Source: a virus
Virus record (IMG/VR): IMGVR_UViG_3300008108_000023
Location: 64,001-128,000 of that record
Strand: one strand, 5' to 3'
Length of the DNA stretch: 64,000 nt
The notes under the pieces are model-generated. The model was not told the origin of the DNA. It worked only from the letters and a program-made list of their open reading frames with translations, and did no database searches. Positions 47,701 through 56,608 of this stretch are shown piece by piece (positions within the stretch are counted from its first letter, which is position 1; each line of letters starts with the position of its first letter). A program made the position numbers and the translations under genes.

Positions 47701-48852
47701 CTCCCTAATGTTTGGTATCAAATAACTAGCAACATATCTAACCCTACCTAAAGTTTCATTTTTACCTGATATTCTGAATCTATAACAAGCCGATGTTGGT
47801 ATTCCTTTGTTAGGGTCATTTGTTGTTTCATTTTCACCAAATTCATTTGTGTACACAAAATCCATGTTCATGGGTAATGGGACCACAAATGAACCATCGT
47901 CCTCGATATCTTCTTGTATTTCGTATCTCTCAAGTATTGGTCGACCACTACTGTCTTTATTTGGTGTAAACCTTATTATTTCAATAACAGCATCAAATGT
48001 GGTTAAATCACATTTTCGACCCATCTCACCTCTTGGTCTACAATTTTTATTTATTGTATTTTTACCTTTATCCGAATATATTGAACCTAATAGATACGCT
48101 TTTGGCTCTACTTTAACCCCTTTACTTGATAAATCAAAATCAGTTCTGGTTAATCCAATTTCACATAAATCTTCGTTACCCCAAAAAGGATAAACTTCTA
48201 TAGTTTGATTAAAAGAAACTATTTGAGGTAAAGTGTCTAAATCATTTGACGCTTTGTACGAATATGTATTTTTGAATTTGTCAACACCTAAACCTTGTCT
48301 AATAAAATCGTCAGGTCTAAGTGAAAAACACCCAATATCAGATAAATCTACATCAACATGAATTGTTTGTGTCCCTACAGGAACACCCCAAATCATGAAG
48401 TCACCAGCATCGTTTGTTTTTACAGTGTATTTGTAATATTTTTCATAAACCTCAAGAACCTCTTCTCTCGTTAAAATATCTTTTTGGTCAGGGAATGTAC
48501 CGGTTGGTTCGTGTCCACCGTGTTGTTTTCGACTTGGTAAAAGATTATATCTATATCCTTCATCATTTTTACTATCTACCGTGGTAAATGGATATAACTC
48601 AGAAATTACGGGGTCGTTTGAATCTTCTTCGGATATTGGAATGAAAATAGAAACTCTAGCATTTGGAACACCGAATCCATTGTTTACAAAGATTCTTCCA
48701 CAAACAACACCATAGTCCGCACACATTGAGGAGTATACCTCCGTCTGTGTGAATTTAAGGGATAATATTTCCAATAAGTCAAAGTCGTTTTTTAATTCGA
48801 CAACAACTTTTTGGTCTTTACCTATATTTGTGGAAATTCTGTGTTTCTGCAT
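44728..48852 (-). CDS. Large baseplate-associated protein with carboxypeptidase-regulatory-like fold
   Basis: A 1374-residue protein immediately downstream of gp6, the place of gp7 in T4. Residues about 45-155 show a CarboxypepD_reg/Cna-B-like sandwich split by a charged insert: YGVVCGRIFVNNGFGVPNARVSIF, then the closing KTNDAGDFMIWGVPVGTQTIHVDVD, shortened here as motif only. A strongly hydrophobic stretch lies near 480-530 (FAILLAIIINAFERVIYTAF, then IIIAPFQLIYEK), odd for a soluble virion protein. The C-terminal half has many Cys and Thr/Ser. It follows a TATTTAT element. Position suggests a wedge protein; sequence does not prove it. Confidence 0.6.
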   Translation of the reverse strand: MQKHRISTNIGKDQKVVVELKNDFDLLEILSLKFTQTEVYSSMCADYGVVCGRIFVNNGFGVPNARVSIFIPISEEDSNDPVISELYPFTTVDSKNDEGYRYNLLPSRKQHGGHEPTGTFPDQKDILTREEVLEVYEKYYKYTVKTNDAGDFMIWGVPVGTQTIHVDVDLSDIGCFSLRPDDFIRQGLGVDKFKNTYSYKASNDLDTLPQIVSFNQTIEVYPFWGNEDLCEIGLTRTDFDLSSKGVKVEPKAYLLGSIYSDKGKNTINKNCRPRGEMGRKCDLTTFDAVIEIIRFTPNKDSSGRPILERYEIQEDIEDDGSFVVPLPMNMDFVYTNEFGENETTNDPNKGIPTSACYRFRISGKNETLGRVRYVASYLIPNIREYNSDVDGSYAFSLNWDDYPTSATSSSVIFNQTYGSYYPEDYFYRFTYNKVYTVTSYMGGHFKGGKDNFLGIKDIAPKAEEDCESSVVTPPINYAWRKFSFAILLAIIINAFERVIYTAFVGAVQIIIAPFQLIYEKVRIGPWNILGWTFYWAPFDGWDESIIEPLQALGTVRLSLTIYPECESCDEIQVFTEDSSTDTDPSNIYQKVASGTAVRDKLTFLVNCTTYTLPPPTTGTTTYTWRDCTNNSIQSQSIPFSGSSVTGVCARDGSMSYAGGDGVPVVTGTCDSTVTDIFICDYDPTEREYFLSESPSSGLTSYYYTGYTYGQSLSTIINNIIVNPNRNYYIRVTSYLAHSGAQTADITALSGLTTGNSYTFLYRNYTCGSTTGVLGRDLASANSWLQWNDPTIPKDYVWSGFTYEIYDSNYPITGSTTSSFDSTSLPEGCLSQNTIYDDSGIVKISYCASGTTADYSGTTANPGTNCNNLNLMVVGQAAANDLSKNPCSIKCDTRSGFSEFRFGVYTVIPAAHTDNRDVQFKLIREYARRKLVNKVFCEGIANYSFFDNWLAGSLYMFPFKARVRWDNEETLDLNVRGTNYCQNLLYYKVSEKTSNDAVKKFYYRSTKWNGSIFQKTASGSEFSTLRHPTTIMDLGPRDEFIKEICVDPTLDPNCSIVRSIGSTSYQNFKEMLGLYINYRLDTNANYNYKDFFSNNGYTSYYPFNTNKEILNGDVLQLISINNEAGIEEFDLQNRYYGQYSPVILDPDDYVQLFKSQSGTTNGPMPINFVLDDDGYRVRVCLNEPGRLTESSQIVPFFYWDKDGQGFGEGYGQSWDYATVVSQRLQGMTYNYAFTGDSTYNYVLFPMTKTYSGDTFTIAGADVNDGSFDVEDTNDVHLNYNNQEEGFTVLHITSGTTLSPDAGTLWIRVGEVGGWASKPWNNDVDFILKPTQVNYTGNKQILSTPFLFYFGLRPGATAVDKFIKLFGPKGAFPSQE

Positions 48853-48858
48853 TATTCT

Positions 48859-48865
48859 ATAAATA
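48859..48865 (-). promoter_or_regulatory. TATTTAT element before 1374-aa gene
   Basis: The sense strand reads CTATTTATA, 6 bases before the ATG at 48852, within the 52-base gap after gp6. Confidence 0.55.
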
Positions 48866-48904
48866 GAAAATTATGGATTTCCAGAAAAATAAATAAAAAT
48901 TAAA

Positions 48905-50737
48905 TTAGAATGTAGTCGTTCCTAATGTTTTTACTCTAACTTTTATATCTTTCTGAGGAAATCTTATTTGATATATTTGGTTAGATTTCATATAGATAGT
49001 CATATCGGATTGAGCAATTTCTTTTGTGGTTGGGTCAATATATGATTGTAACACTTCAGAAGATGAATATTCTCCACCTACGTTATTGAAAACTCTTATA
49101 TCGACAGCGTTTACCACTCCATTTACTTCACCTATTGTTTTATATAAATCACCAACAAATAATGGGTCACCCATTTTTCTTTTTTCAATTGAAAAATAAC
49201 TAACAGTATCCTCGATAATAGTTTTAACAATCTCTGTTTGGTTACCATTTTTATCAATAACAACGTCAATCTCTAGTGTGAAATCAACCACTTCACCGCT
49301 TTGAACTTCTAAAAAGTCATTAACCATTCGGTACTCGGCTAAGTAAGATAAAATGTTGTTTTTTAATGTGTTTGAAACAGTATCAATAAGATTACCATTC
49401 TCATCATATGACAATAATTTAATTTTTATTTTATTGTCTTCTTCCATCACGTTTACCTTAGCGGGAGCCCCATATGTTGATGGCATTGTCTCAATTAAAG
49501 ATTTATAATCATTAAGAGTTACCGCCCTATTTTGTGCAGAGAAGTTATATGCTATCATGTTTCTAACTTCTTCAATTGTGGGTTGGTCCGCACCTCCAAC
49601 AGCTGGTGTTACGTTGGTTACGGTTAAAGAATTTTGTACTTGAGTGTTCGTTGATGAGTTAGGTCCATTAATAGAAAATTCAACATTATCTACACTTGTA
49701 ATAATATCAATACCGAGATTACTATCCTTACCTCCTCCAATTCTATATTTTATGAATAACGTTGTATTTGATTTCGGTAAAGCACCTAATGATAGGTTAT
49801 TCAAATACGTTCCAAGACTTACTCTTAAAGTACCTTGGTTATAGTTGTCCAAATTATCCAATGGATTAACATTACCAGAACCAAATGTTACCGAAAAATA
49901 ATTTTCGGGAGTATATTCTGTAATAAATTTATTTGTAACTGGAACGTATGTTCCCGATATGAAATTATCACTATCAGATGCCGATGTTGGGTCGGGCACA
50001 AATACTTTATCTTGTATTAATGATTTTACTTCGTACCATTTATTTTCAGAACTTAAAAATTCAGAGTTAGTTGGATTATTTACAAAGTTTGTTCCCTCTT
50101 TATGAATTACTCCACTCACCCCTAATATGTTTTGTTCAGGTAAGAATATTTTTAAGAAAGGTTTTTGGTCAACTTCTGTTATAACTTTTCTATATATTCT
50201 TGTTACACCATTTACAACAGCTTCTCTTTTTACAATTGAGTATGATATGAGTCTATTATTACCATCAAAATTTGGGATTTTTAATCTGTTTGGTTCACCT
50301 CTTTTATTGAAGGGATTTGAGAAATCAATATCGTCGATGGTTTCAAAAACTTGTCCCCCACCCGATACTTGTGCACCTGATTTTATAGTCCCCAAATAAC
50401 GCTCATCTTCTTTATCTCCTCTAACAGGTACTTGTATTGTAAAATCACACAAAGAAACCGATGGTCTATTACCTGGTATTCTCATACCATATGTTTTGGC
50501 AATATGATACAATGATTGTCTTTGTTGTGCAAAATCTAGCATTGTCTCTTGCCAAACCCTATCAATGTGAAAATGTAAATTGTCTGTCACAGCGGCATTT
50601 AAATCCAATAAAACAGAATAAATTGATGCGTCATTTGTATTCTTAATCAAATCGGGATAATATTCCCTTGTGAGATTAACTAGTTCCTGTCTTAAACTCG
50701 CAAAGTCTCTGACGGCGTATGATATTTTTTTAGCCAT
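48905..50737 (-). CDS. 6: Baseplate wedge protein, gp6/baseplate-J-like
   Basis: A 610-residue protein with the hallmarks of the T4 gp6/P2 gpJ family. The helical N-terminus (SYAVRDFASLRQELVNLTREYYPD; DNLHFHIDRVWQETMLDFAQQRQSL, abbreviated) is typical of gp6-type wedge proteins. The central core carries the baseplate-J segment GGADQPTIEEVRNM followed by NRAVTLNDYKSLIE at about 390-430. The C-terminal domain (about 480-590) includes DPLFVGDLYKTIGEVNGV. In the baseplate it forms the wedge ring that changes shape at contraction. It starts 1 base after the stop of gp25, the same gene pairing as in many contractile systems. Confidence 0.88.
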   Translation of the reverse strand: MAKKISYAVRDFASLRQELVNLTREYYPDLIKNTNDASIYSVLLDLNAAVTDNLHFHIDRVWQETMLDFAQQRQSLYHIAKTYGMRIPGNRPSVSLCDFTIQVPVRGDKEDERYLGTIKSGAQVSGGGQVFETIDDIDFSNPFNKRGEPNRLKIPNFDGNNRLISYSIVKREAVVNGVTRIYRKVITEVDQKPFLKIFLPEQNILGVSGVIHKEGTNFVNNPTNSEFLSSENKWYEVKSLIQDKVFVPDPTSASDSDNFISGTYVPVTNKFITEYTPENYFSVTFGSGNVNPLDNLDNYNQGTLRVSLGTYLNNLSLGALPKSNTTLFIKYRIGGGKDSNLGIDIITSVDNVEFSINGPNSSTNTQVQNSLTVTNVTPAVGGADQPTIEEVRNMIAYNFSAQNRAVTLNDYKSLIETMPSTYGAPAKVNVMEEDNKIKIKLLSYDENGNLIDTVSNTLKNNILSYLAEYRMVNDFLEVQSGEVVDFTLEIDVVIDKNGNQTEIVKTIIEDTVSYFSIEKRKMGDPLFVGDLYKTIGEVNGVVNAVDIRVFNNVGGEYSSSEVLQSYIDPTTKEIAQSDMTIYMKSNQIYQIRFPQKDIKVRVKTLGTTTF

Positions 50738-50738
50738 A

Positions 50739-51191
50739 TTATATGTTAATAATTATAAAATCGGACGAAACAAAAGGTTCGTTATTTATGTCATAGTCAA
50801 TTCGAACTTTTGCGGTATATGGTTTGGTTGAATAATCAGAAACTCTAAACAATCTTGAGTCCTCATCTTCTTGTGGGCTCATAGATTCTTCAGGGTCTTG
50901 GTCAGCGGGTGTAACTCTAATTGATTTTATTTCTAAATTAGGTATGTATAATTTCACCGCAGTTCTTATTTCATCTTCTATCTGACCCCATGTTACAGCG
51001 TCATTTGGTTCAAAAATAAATTCATATAATCTAGTCCCAAAATCAGGTAAATAATATCTTGAACCCTTTCTTGTTAATAACAAGTGAATCAAGTTTGCAC
51101 GAATCTCTCTCTCAGGGGTTTCGGTCATAACCAAAAAATCACCCTTAGGACTAATTCTGAATGGAAAATCTATACCATATGTAATCGCCAT
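50739..51191 (-). CDS. 25: Baseplate wedge subunit, gp25-like
   Basis: A 150-residue protein of the GPW/gp25 family. Residues about 28-105 hold the family core: EREIRANLIHLLLTRKGSRYYLPDFGTRLYEFIFEP in outline, with the conserved GxRxYxPxFGxxL pattern, then WGQIEDEIRTAVKLYIPNLEI. gp25 initiates sheath assembly in contractile tails and contacts gp6, the product of the next gene. The C-terminus from 110 is longer than the minimal family. A TATTTAT element ends 4 bases before the ATG, so this gene probably heads the virion transcription unit. Confidence 0.9.
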   Translation of the reverse strand: MAITYGIDFPFRISPKGDFLVMTETPEREIRANLIHLLLTRKGSRYYLPDFGTRLYEFIFEPNDAVTWGQIEDEIRTAVKLYIPNLEIKSIRVTPADQDPEESMSPQEDEDSRLFRVSDYSTKPYTAKVRIDYDINNEPFVSSDFIIINI

Positions 51192-51195
51192 ACTA

Positions 51196-51202
51196 ATAAA
51201 TA
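51196..51202 (-). promoter_or_regulatory. TATTTAT element before gp25
   Basis: The sense strand reads ATATTTATT, 4 bases before the ATG at 51191. A transcript starting a usual distance after a -10 element would be leaderless. Confidence 0.55.
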
Positions 51203-51227
51203 TAACTAAAGAACAAATACTAATAAA

Positions 51228-51255
51228 TAAAAAAATCCCAACCGAAGTTGGGATT
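51228..51255 (-). terminator. Intrinsic terminator after nrdA
   Basis: On the minus strand, a perfect 9-bp stem AATCCCAAC/GTTGGGATT closed by a TTCG tetraloop is followed by a run of T. It separates the nucleotide and replication genes from the gp25 virion unit. Confidence 0.85.
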
Positions 51256-51260
51256 ATATA

Positions 51261-51295
51261 TTGTTTGATTTTTTTGCTCCTGTATAATCAAACAA
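51261..51295. repeat. Perfect 10-bp inverted repeat beside the nrdA terminator
   Basis: TTGTTTGATT at 51261-51270 is mirrored by AATCAAACAA at 51286-51295 with 15 bases between. There is no T-run on the minus side, so it is not a second standard terminator. It may be an operator or an mRNA structure. It lies in the 150-base gap between nrdA and gp25, which otherwise holds no gene. Confidence 0.5.
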
Positions 51296-51341
51296 AGTAG
51301 ATGTATGGTTAATTATAAAATATCAATGGAGCCACCTACAG

Positions 51342-53774
51342 TTACGAGCCACAACCTTCACATTCAAAAGGAGAATCTGTTGGTCTTGATGGTATTGACA
51401 TCTCCACGACTTCTTCTTCTTTTTGATTATTTTGGTTGTATGAAGTATTTTGTACTTCTTTAGCTTCAACTGTGGGTTTTGCTGTTGAGGTGTCGATTCC
51501 TAAACCCTTTAATGGGTCAACAGCAGCTCTGGTTCGTAAATAATACATACCCGTTTTTAAACCAAGTTTCCATCCATAAAGATGTGCGGCTAAAACTTTG
51601 GTTTTGTTTGCGTTGTCAATAAATAAATTTAAAGACTGTGATTGGTCAATGTAAATTGACCTGTTTGCCGCCATGGTTAAGATTCTTTTTTGAGACATTT
51701 CCCAAACTGTTTTGTAAACTTCTTTCACATCAACAGGTACCTCAGGAATGTTTTGAACAGAACCATTTTCCATGATTAGTTTTTTCTTTAATTCGTCAGA
51801 CCACAATCCTCTTTCAAGTAATTCATTTACGAGATGTTTATTGATTACAATAAATTCACCTCCTAATGTTCTTCTTGAGTAAAGGTTAGATGTAAATGGT
51901 TCAAATGCTTCATTATTACCAAGAATTTGTGCGGTAGATGCTGTTGGCATAGGAGCAACTAATAGAGAGTTTCTTACACCATGTTTAACAACATCTTTTC
52001 TTAGTGACTTCCAATCCCATCTTCCACTTGTGTCCTTGTCTGTTTTACCCCATAACTCGTATTGAAATTGACCTTTAGATAACGGAGAACCTTCAAATGA
52101 AGAGTACGCCCCGTTTTCAACAGCCAAGTCTTTAGACGATGTGAGAGCCGCGAAATAAATTGTTTCAAATATTTCTACTTGTAATTTGTCCGAATCCTCA
52201 CTTTCAAAAGGTAATTTTAACATACAAAACACATCCGCCAATCCTTGTACACCTAAACCAACTGGTCTATGTTTCATGTTTGAAAGTTTTGTTTCCTCAG
52301 TAGGGTAAAAATTCAAATCAATAACGTTGTTTAGGTTTTTCACAACTTGATATACATTATCATAAAGTAGTTCATGATTAAATTCTTTATTAATGATGTA
52401 TTTTGGTAATGCGATTGACGCTAAATTACAAACCGCTTGTTCTGTTGGGCTTGAGTACTCAATAATCTCGGTACACAAATTAGATGATTTAATTGTACCT
52501 AAGTTCTTTTGGTTTGATTTGTAATTAGCAGCATCCTTGTACAACATGTATGGGGTACCGGTCTCAATTTGTGCCGTTAAAATTGCGTCCATTAATTTTC
52601 TCGCTTTAACAACTTTTCTTGCTCGACCCTCTTTCTCATACCTTTCGTACAATTCTGTGAATTCTTGAGTAAAAGAAAATGGGTCATCATAAGCGTCTGA
52701 CAAACCAGGAGCTTCATCAGGTGAAAATAGTGACCACTCCCCGTCTTCCTCAACTCTTTTCATAAAAAGATTGGGTGTCCACATCGCTAAGAATAAATCA
52801 CGAGCCCTTAATTCTTCTTTACCGTGATTTTTTCTCAAATCAATAAATTCAAAAACATCTGCGTGCCATGGCTCAAGATAAATCGCGAAAGAACCTTTTC
52901 TTTTACCACCCTGATTAATCCAACGAGCGACTTCATTGTATGTTTTCATCATCGGGAGTAGTCCGTCTGATTCACCACCTGTTCCTTTAATATATGAACC
53001 CTTGGCTCTAACATCATGAACATGTAGTCCGATACCACCAGCCCATTTTGAAATTTTAGCAACATCTTTAATTGTGTCAAACAAACCATCAATGTCATCA
53101 CCTTTATTACCAATTAAGAAACAAGAAGACATTTGTGGTCTACGAGTACCGGCATTAAACAAAGTTGGAGTTGCGTGAGTGTAAAAATGTTGTGATAAAT
53201 CGTCATAAATTCTCAAAGCAGTTTCTAAGTCACCATTACAAATACCAACAGCAACTCTCATGTACATATATTGAGGTCTTTCAACGATTCTTCTTCCGAT
53301 TTTCAAAAGGTAAGAACGTTCAAGAGTTTTAAATCCAAAATAATCAAAATCAAAATCTCTCTCTTGAACAATCGCACCATCTAAAGATTCTTTGTTTTGA
53401 ATCACAAATTGATAAACCTCATCTGATATTAAAGATGAATCTTTTCCTGTTCTTGGTTCAATAAATGAGTGAAGTTCTTTAATACATTGGGAAAACTTTT
53501 TTGGTGTCGTTTTATGTAGATTTGACACCGCCAATCTTCCAGCTAATTTAGCATAGTCTGAATGTGTTGTTACCATAGACGCAGCCGTCTCGGCTGCTAA
53601 TGTGTCCAACTCAGTTGTAGATATACCATCGTAAATCCCTTGAGTAACTTTAAGAGTCACTAATGTTGGGTCAATGTATTCTAAATTCAAATCATCACAG
53701 AAATATTGTATTCTTCTGGTGATTTTGTCATATCTCATTTCTTCCAATGAGCCATCTCTCTTTTTTACTTTCAT
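51342..53774 (-). CDS. nrdA: Aerobic ribonucleotide reductase, large subunit (class I)
   Basis: An 810-residue NrdA that reduces ribonucleoside diphosphates to feed phage DNA synthesis, with the NrdB encoded next to it. An ATP-cone allosteric domain occupies about residues 1-90 (KVKKRDGSLEEMRYDKI). Active-site elements are present: the first redox Cys in QMSSCFLIGN (about 220), the N-x-C-x-E thiyl-radical motif in SSNLCTEII (about 430), the partner Cys in AVCNLASIAL, and the radical-relay Tyr pair in GMYYLRTRA. The C-terminal tail ends CEGCGS, the dithiol that regenerates the active site. The gene is followed by a terminator. There is no sign of an intron or intein. Confidence 0.96.
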   Translation of the reverse strand: MKVKKRDGSLEEMRYDKITRRIQYFCDDLNLEYIDPTLVTLKVTQGIYDGISTTELDTLAAETAASMVTTHSDYAKLAGRLAVSNLHKTTPKKFSQCIKELHSFIEPRTGKDSSLISDEVYQFVIQNKESLDGAIVQERDFDFDYFGFKTLERSYLLKIGRRIVERPQYMYMRVAVGICNGDLETALRIYDDLSQHFYTHATPTLFNAGTRRPQMSSCFLIGNKGDDIDGLFDTIKDVAKISKWAGGIGLHVHDVRAKGSYIKGTGGESDGLLPMMKTYNEVARWINQGGKRKGSFAIYLEPWHADVFEFIDLRKNHGKEELRARDLFLAMWTPNLFMKRVEEDGEWSLFSPDEAPGLSDAYDDPFSFTQEFTELYERYEKEGRARKVVKARKLMDAILTAQIETGTPYMLYKDAANYKSNQKNLGTIKSSNLCTEIIEYSSPTEQAVCNLASIALPKYIINKEFNHELLYDNVYQVVKNLNNVIDLNFYPTEETKLSNMKHRPVGLGVQGLADVFCMLKLPFESEDSDKLQVEIFETIYFAALTSSKDLAVENGAYSSFEGSPLSKGQFQYELWGKTDKDTSGRWDWKSLRKDVVKHGVRNSLLVAPMPTASTAQILGNNEAFEPFTSNLYSRRTLGGEFIVINKHLVNELLERGLWSDELKKKLIMENGSVQNIPEVPVDVKEVYKTVWEMSQKRILTMAANRSIYIDQSQSLNLFIDNANKTKVLAAHLYGWKLGLKTGMYYLRTRAAVDPLKGLGIDTSTAKPTVEAKEVQNTSYNQNNQKEEEVVEMSIPSRPTDSPFECEGCGS

Positions 53775-53781
53775 AATCTAA

Positions 53782-54759
53782 TTAAAAATCTATATCTTCA
53801 AATGATGTATCCATATCTTCAATGGAAACGTTATTATTCACACCAGCTTTTTGATATTCAGCAACTCTTTTTTCAAAGAAATTAGTCTTACCTTGAAGAG
53901 CAATATTTTGCATGAAATCAAATGGATTTTCAACATTGTAGACCTTTGAACAATTTAATGACATTAATAGTCTATCGGTCACAAATTCCAAATATTGAGA
54001 CATCAAATCTGAATTCATACCAATTAGTTTAACAGGTAGTGCCTCTAAAATAAATTCTTTTTCAATCTCTAAAGCTCCACAGATAATGTCTTTAATTCTC
54101 TTCTCACTTAATTTATTTTCAATATGGTGATTAAACAAATGACAAGCAAAGTCACAGTGCATTCCTTCATCTCTTGAAATAAGCTCATTTGAAAAGGTTA
54201 AACCCGGCATTAAACCACGTTTTTTGAGCCAGAAAATAGAACAGAATGAGCCAGAAAAGAAAATACCCTCAACAGCAGCAAAGGCAATAAGTCTTTCAAC
54301 GAAGGTACCCTTTTCAATATACTTTAACGCCCATTCCGCCTTTTTCTTAACAGCAGGGATTGTGTCAATTGCATTAAATAATCTACCTTGTTCTTGTTTA
54401 TCCTTGATATATGTATCAATCAACAAAGAATAAGTTTCACTGTGAATATTTTCCATCATGATTTGGAAACCATAAAACATTTTAGCTTCCGTATATTGTA
54501 CCGCATTCACAAAATTCATTGCAATGTTTTCATTTACAATACCATCCGAAGCGGCGAAAAATGCTAATACGTTTTTAACAAAATGTTGTTCATCTTCATT
54601 TAGTTTGTTTTCCCAATCATAAATGTCTTGAGCTAAATCAATTTCTTCAGCAGTCCAAAAACATGCTTCTTGTTGTTTGTAAAGTTTCCAAATGTCGTGG
54701 TGTTCGATTGGAAAAAGGACAAAACGTCCTGGATTTTCTTTCAAAATCTTCTCTGTCAT
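53782..54759 (-). CDS. nrdB: Aerobic ribonucleotide reductase, small subunit (class Ia type)
   Basis: A 325-residue ferritin-like R2 protein that houses the diiron/tyrosyl-radical cofactor. Ligands are visible: Asp41 in WTAEEIDL, Glu103 and His106 in ENIHSETY, radical Tyr110, Glu164 in AVEGIFF, and Glu198 and His201 in RDEGMHCDF. The [15 protein letters not shown] stretch is very close to that of eukaryotic R2 proteins, a form also common in Bacteroidota. The C-terminus ([12 protein letters not shown]) is the acidic, Phe-ended tail that docks on NrdA. It ends 7 bases before nrdA and should be co-transcribed. Confidence 0.95.
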   Translation of the reverse strand: MTEKILKENPGRFVLFPIEHHDIWKLYKQQEACFWTAEEIDLAQDIYDWENKLNEDEQHFVKNVLAFFAASDGIVNENIAMNFVNAVQYTEAKMFYGFQIMMENIHSETYSLLIDTYIKDKQEQGRLFNAIDTIPAVKKKAEWALKYIEKGTFVERLIAFAAVEGIFFSGSFCSIFWLKKRGLMPGLTFSNELISRDEGMHCDFACHLFNHHIENKLSEKRIKDIICGALEIEKEFILEALPVKLIGMNSDLMSQYLEFVTDRLLMSLNCSKVYNVENPFDFMQNIALQGKTNFFEKRVAEYQKAGVNNNVSIEDMDTSFEDIDF

Positions 54760-54773
54760 GGTGATAATAATTA

Positions 54774-56150
54774 TTAATTTCTGTTTAAAGTTTCCTGTCT
54801 TTTGGTGAAAGCTTCTCTCACCCTGTCAGCAGCGTTTTTTTGTTTCTCCTCTTTATGACCAAGGAGTGTTGTTTGAGACTCAGTATCAATGACTAACAGT
54901 CTATTGTCAAATTTACAATTCTGCCAAATAATTCCGTCACGACCAATTCTTGACTTAAGTAAAGTCATGGTTGCTAAGTTATGTTCTTTTTGTTCTATGG
55001 TTTTACCTATTGATAAAATTACGTGGGCAATTTGCGCTTTTTTAATTGACCCACCCATTTGGTCACTGTTTACAACTTCAGATGAAATAGATTCTCTGTT
55101 ACCCTGAGTAGCCGTCCATATAACAATTCCAAATTCACTTGTCATCGCTTCTAAACTTCTCATTACTGAACCTTCACCTTTCCATTCTTCACCGAAATTA
55201 GATTTTTCGGGACTGATACAGTCGACATAATCAATAACTAAAAGGTCAATCTTTTTACCTTCTGAAATTCTTTTTCTCAATCGAGATTTAATCTCAGATA
55301 TTGAAACTGAATCACTTGGTAACTTTAAAATATCCAAGGTTCCTTTACTTTGAGTTTGAACCTCGTTTATCTTTTCTTTTACAAAATCTTTATTTTCAGG
55401 TTGTTCATCGGGTGCAATTCCTGACCAAATTGTGTAATGTTTCTTTTTGATGTTATCGGGATTGTCTTCAAAAAATATTTGAAGAACATTGTACCCATGT
55501 AAGTAAGCAGTATTTGCAAATAATGATAATATGGTCGTTTTACCCGTACCTGTTGGTGCTAATACAACACCAAGTTCCCCAATACCCAAACCACCTTTTA
55601 AAGCGGTGTCAAGACCCTCTATACCTGTTGGTATTGGTTGTCTATTATCTTTTTCTAAAGCGGCGTCGATATTGTGAAAAACATCCATACATTCTTCAGG
55701 TGGTAATCCGACTTGTAGTGCCTTTTGAATAATACCTTCAATCTTATGATACTCTTGGAATTTACCATTTTCAATAATGGTTGTTACCATTTTAAGTTCC
55801 TTCTTTAAATTTTGTTGTTTACAAAAATTCAAAGCCTCTTCTCTGACCATTGGGTCATCTACGGTATTTTCTTTGATGTCGTGAATTGTATCTAAATGTA
55901 TTCTCGCGGTTTCTTGTGAACCCATTTCAAGAATTATAGTTTGACACAAACTTTGATAATCAGGAATTTTCCCATATTTCTGATAGTACTCTTTGATATG
56001 GGAGGTAATAAATCTAAAAGAACTATTATCAAAATATTTGCTCTCGATTACATCAATAATCTGTTCACCGTACTTTTTATCCTCTACAATTGATTTAATT
56101 AACGTTTGTTGAAATGACGCTCCGAGAAAACCAAAATTTTTTTCTGACAT
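54774..56150 (-). CDS. 41: Replicative DNA helicase, gp41/DnaB-like
   Basis: A 458-residue hexameric helicase that unwinds DNA at the fork and works with the primase encoded at 8815-9753. Residues 1-150 form the helical N-terminal domain ([21 protein letters not shown]). The RecA-like core begins near 175, with Walker [10 protein letters not shown] (198-206), Walker B LLVIDYVD (about 303-310) and a DnaB-type motif near ATQGNRES. The C-terminal 40 residues are basic and charged ([15 protein letters not shown]), similar to other phage gp41 proteins. It lies 14 bases upstream of nrdB in the same transcription direction. Confidence 0.93.
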   Translation of the reverse strand: MSEKNFGFLGASFQQTLIKSIVEDKKYGEQIIDVIESKYFDNSSFRFITSHIKEYYQKYGKIPDYQSLCQTIILEMGSQETARIHLDTIHDIKENTVDDPMVREEALNFCKQQNLKKELKMVTTIIENGKFQEYHKIEGIIQKALQVGLPPEECMDVFHNIDAALEKDNRQPIPTGIEGLDTALKGGLGIGELGVVLAPTGTGKTTILSLFANTAYLHGYNVLQIFFEDNPDNIKKKHYTIWSGIAPDEQPENKDFVKEKINEVQTQSKGTLDILKLPSDSVSISEIKSRLRKRISEGKKIDLLVIDYVDCISPEKSNFGEEWKGEGSVMRSLEAMTSEFGIVIWTATQGNRESISSEVVNSDQMGGSIKKAQIAHVILSIGKTIEQKEHNLATMTLLKSRIGRDGIIWQNCKFDNRLLVIDTESQTTLLGHKEEKQKNAADRVREAFTKRQETLNRN

Positions 56151-56164
56151 AGTTTTTTATTTTT

Positions 56165-56608
56165 TTATAATTGATAGTTTAAATAAGTTGTTTCCAAATC
56201 TCTAGATGATAAAATGTCGGTTAAATCTGACAAATATCTCTTTAAATAAGGACGAATGTCTACCGTATATCTAACCTTTGGGTGATAGACTTTAGCGGAA
56301 AACATCCTTTGAATAAATACATCGTCACCCATCTTAATCTCGAGCAAAAAGTACTCTTTTTCATTTTGTTCATCGGTTTCTGCACTATCCAAACCGTAAA
56401 AATAATCACGATTTTCATGTAGATAATCCAATGTTTTTGTTTTCAAATCTACACCAATATCGTCACAAATATTTTTAACGTAATAGTGTAAATCCATAGA
56501 ACGTCTCGACTTTGGGTTATGCTCTCTTACATTGAAGAAGCGCTGACAGATAATGTTTCCTTCTAATGTCAAAAGGAACTCGAACTTTGTTACTTCTTGA
56601 TTACTCAT
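56165..56608 (-). CDS. Unknown 147-aa protein with an internal duplication
   Basis: Two similar halves are seen by eye. Residues about 9-52 (FLLTLEGNIICQRFFNV, then HNPKSRRSMDLHYYVKNI) match about 85-130 (FLLEIKMGDDVFIQRMFSA, then YHPKVRYTVDIRPYLKRYL). The shared pattern is FLL, QR-x-F, HPK-x-R, x-D-x-x-x-Y-x-K. It looks like a small strand-helix module repeated in tandem, so it may act as a pseudo-dimer. Its 5' end overlaps the RNase H gene by 8 bases and it sits just upstream of the helicase gene, which suggests a replication-linked role such as a loader or inhibitor. Family not recognised. Confidence 0.7.
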   Translation of the reverse strand: MSNQEVTKFEFLLTLEGNIICQRFFNVREHNPKSRRSMDLHYYVKNICDDIGVDLKTKTLDYLHENRDYFYGLDSAETDEQNEKEYFLLEIKMGDDVFIQRMFSAKVYHPKVRYTVDIRPYLKRYLSDLTDILSSRDLETTYLNYQL

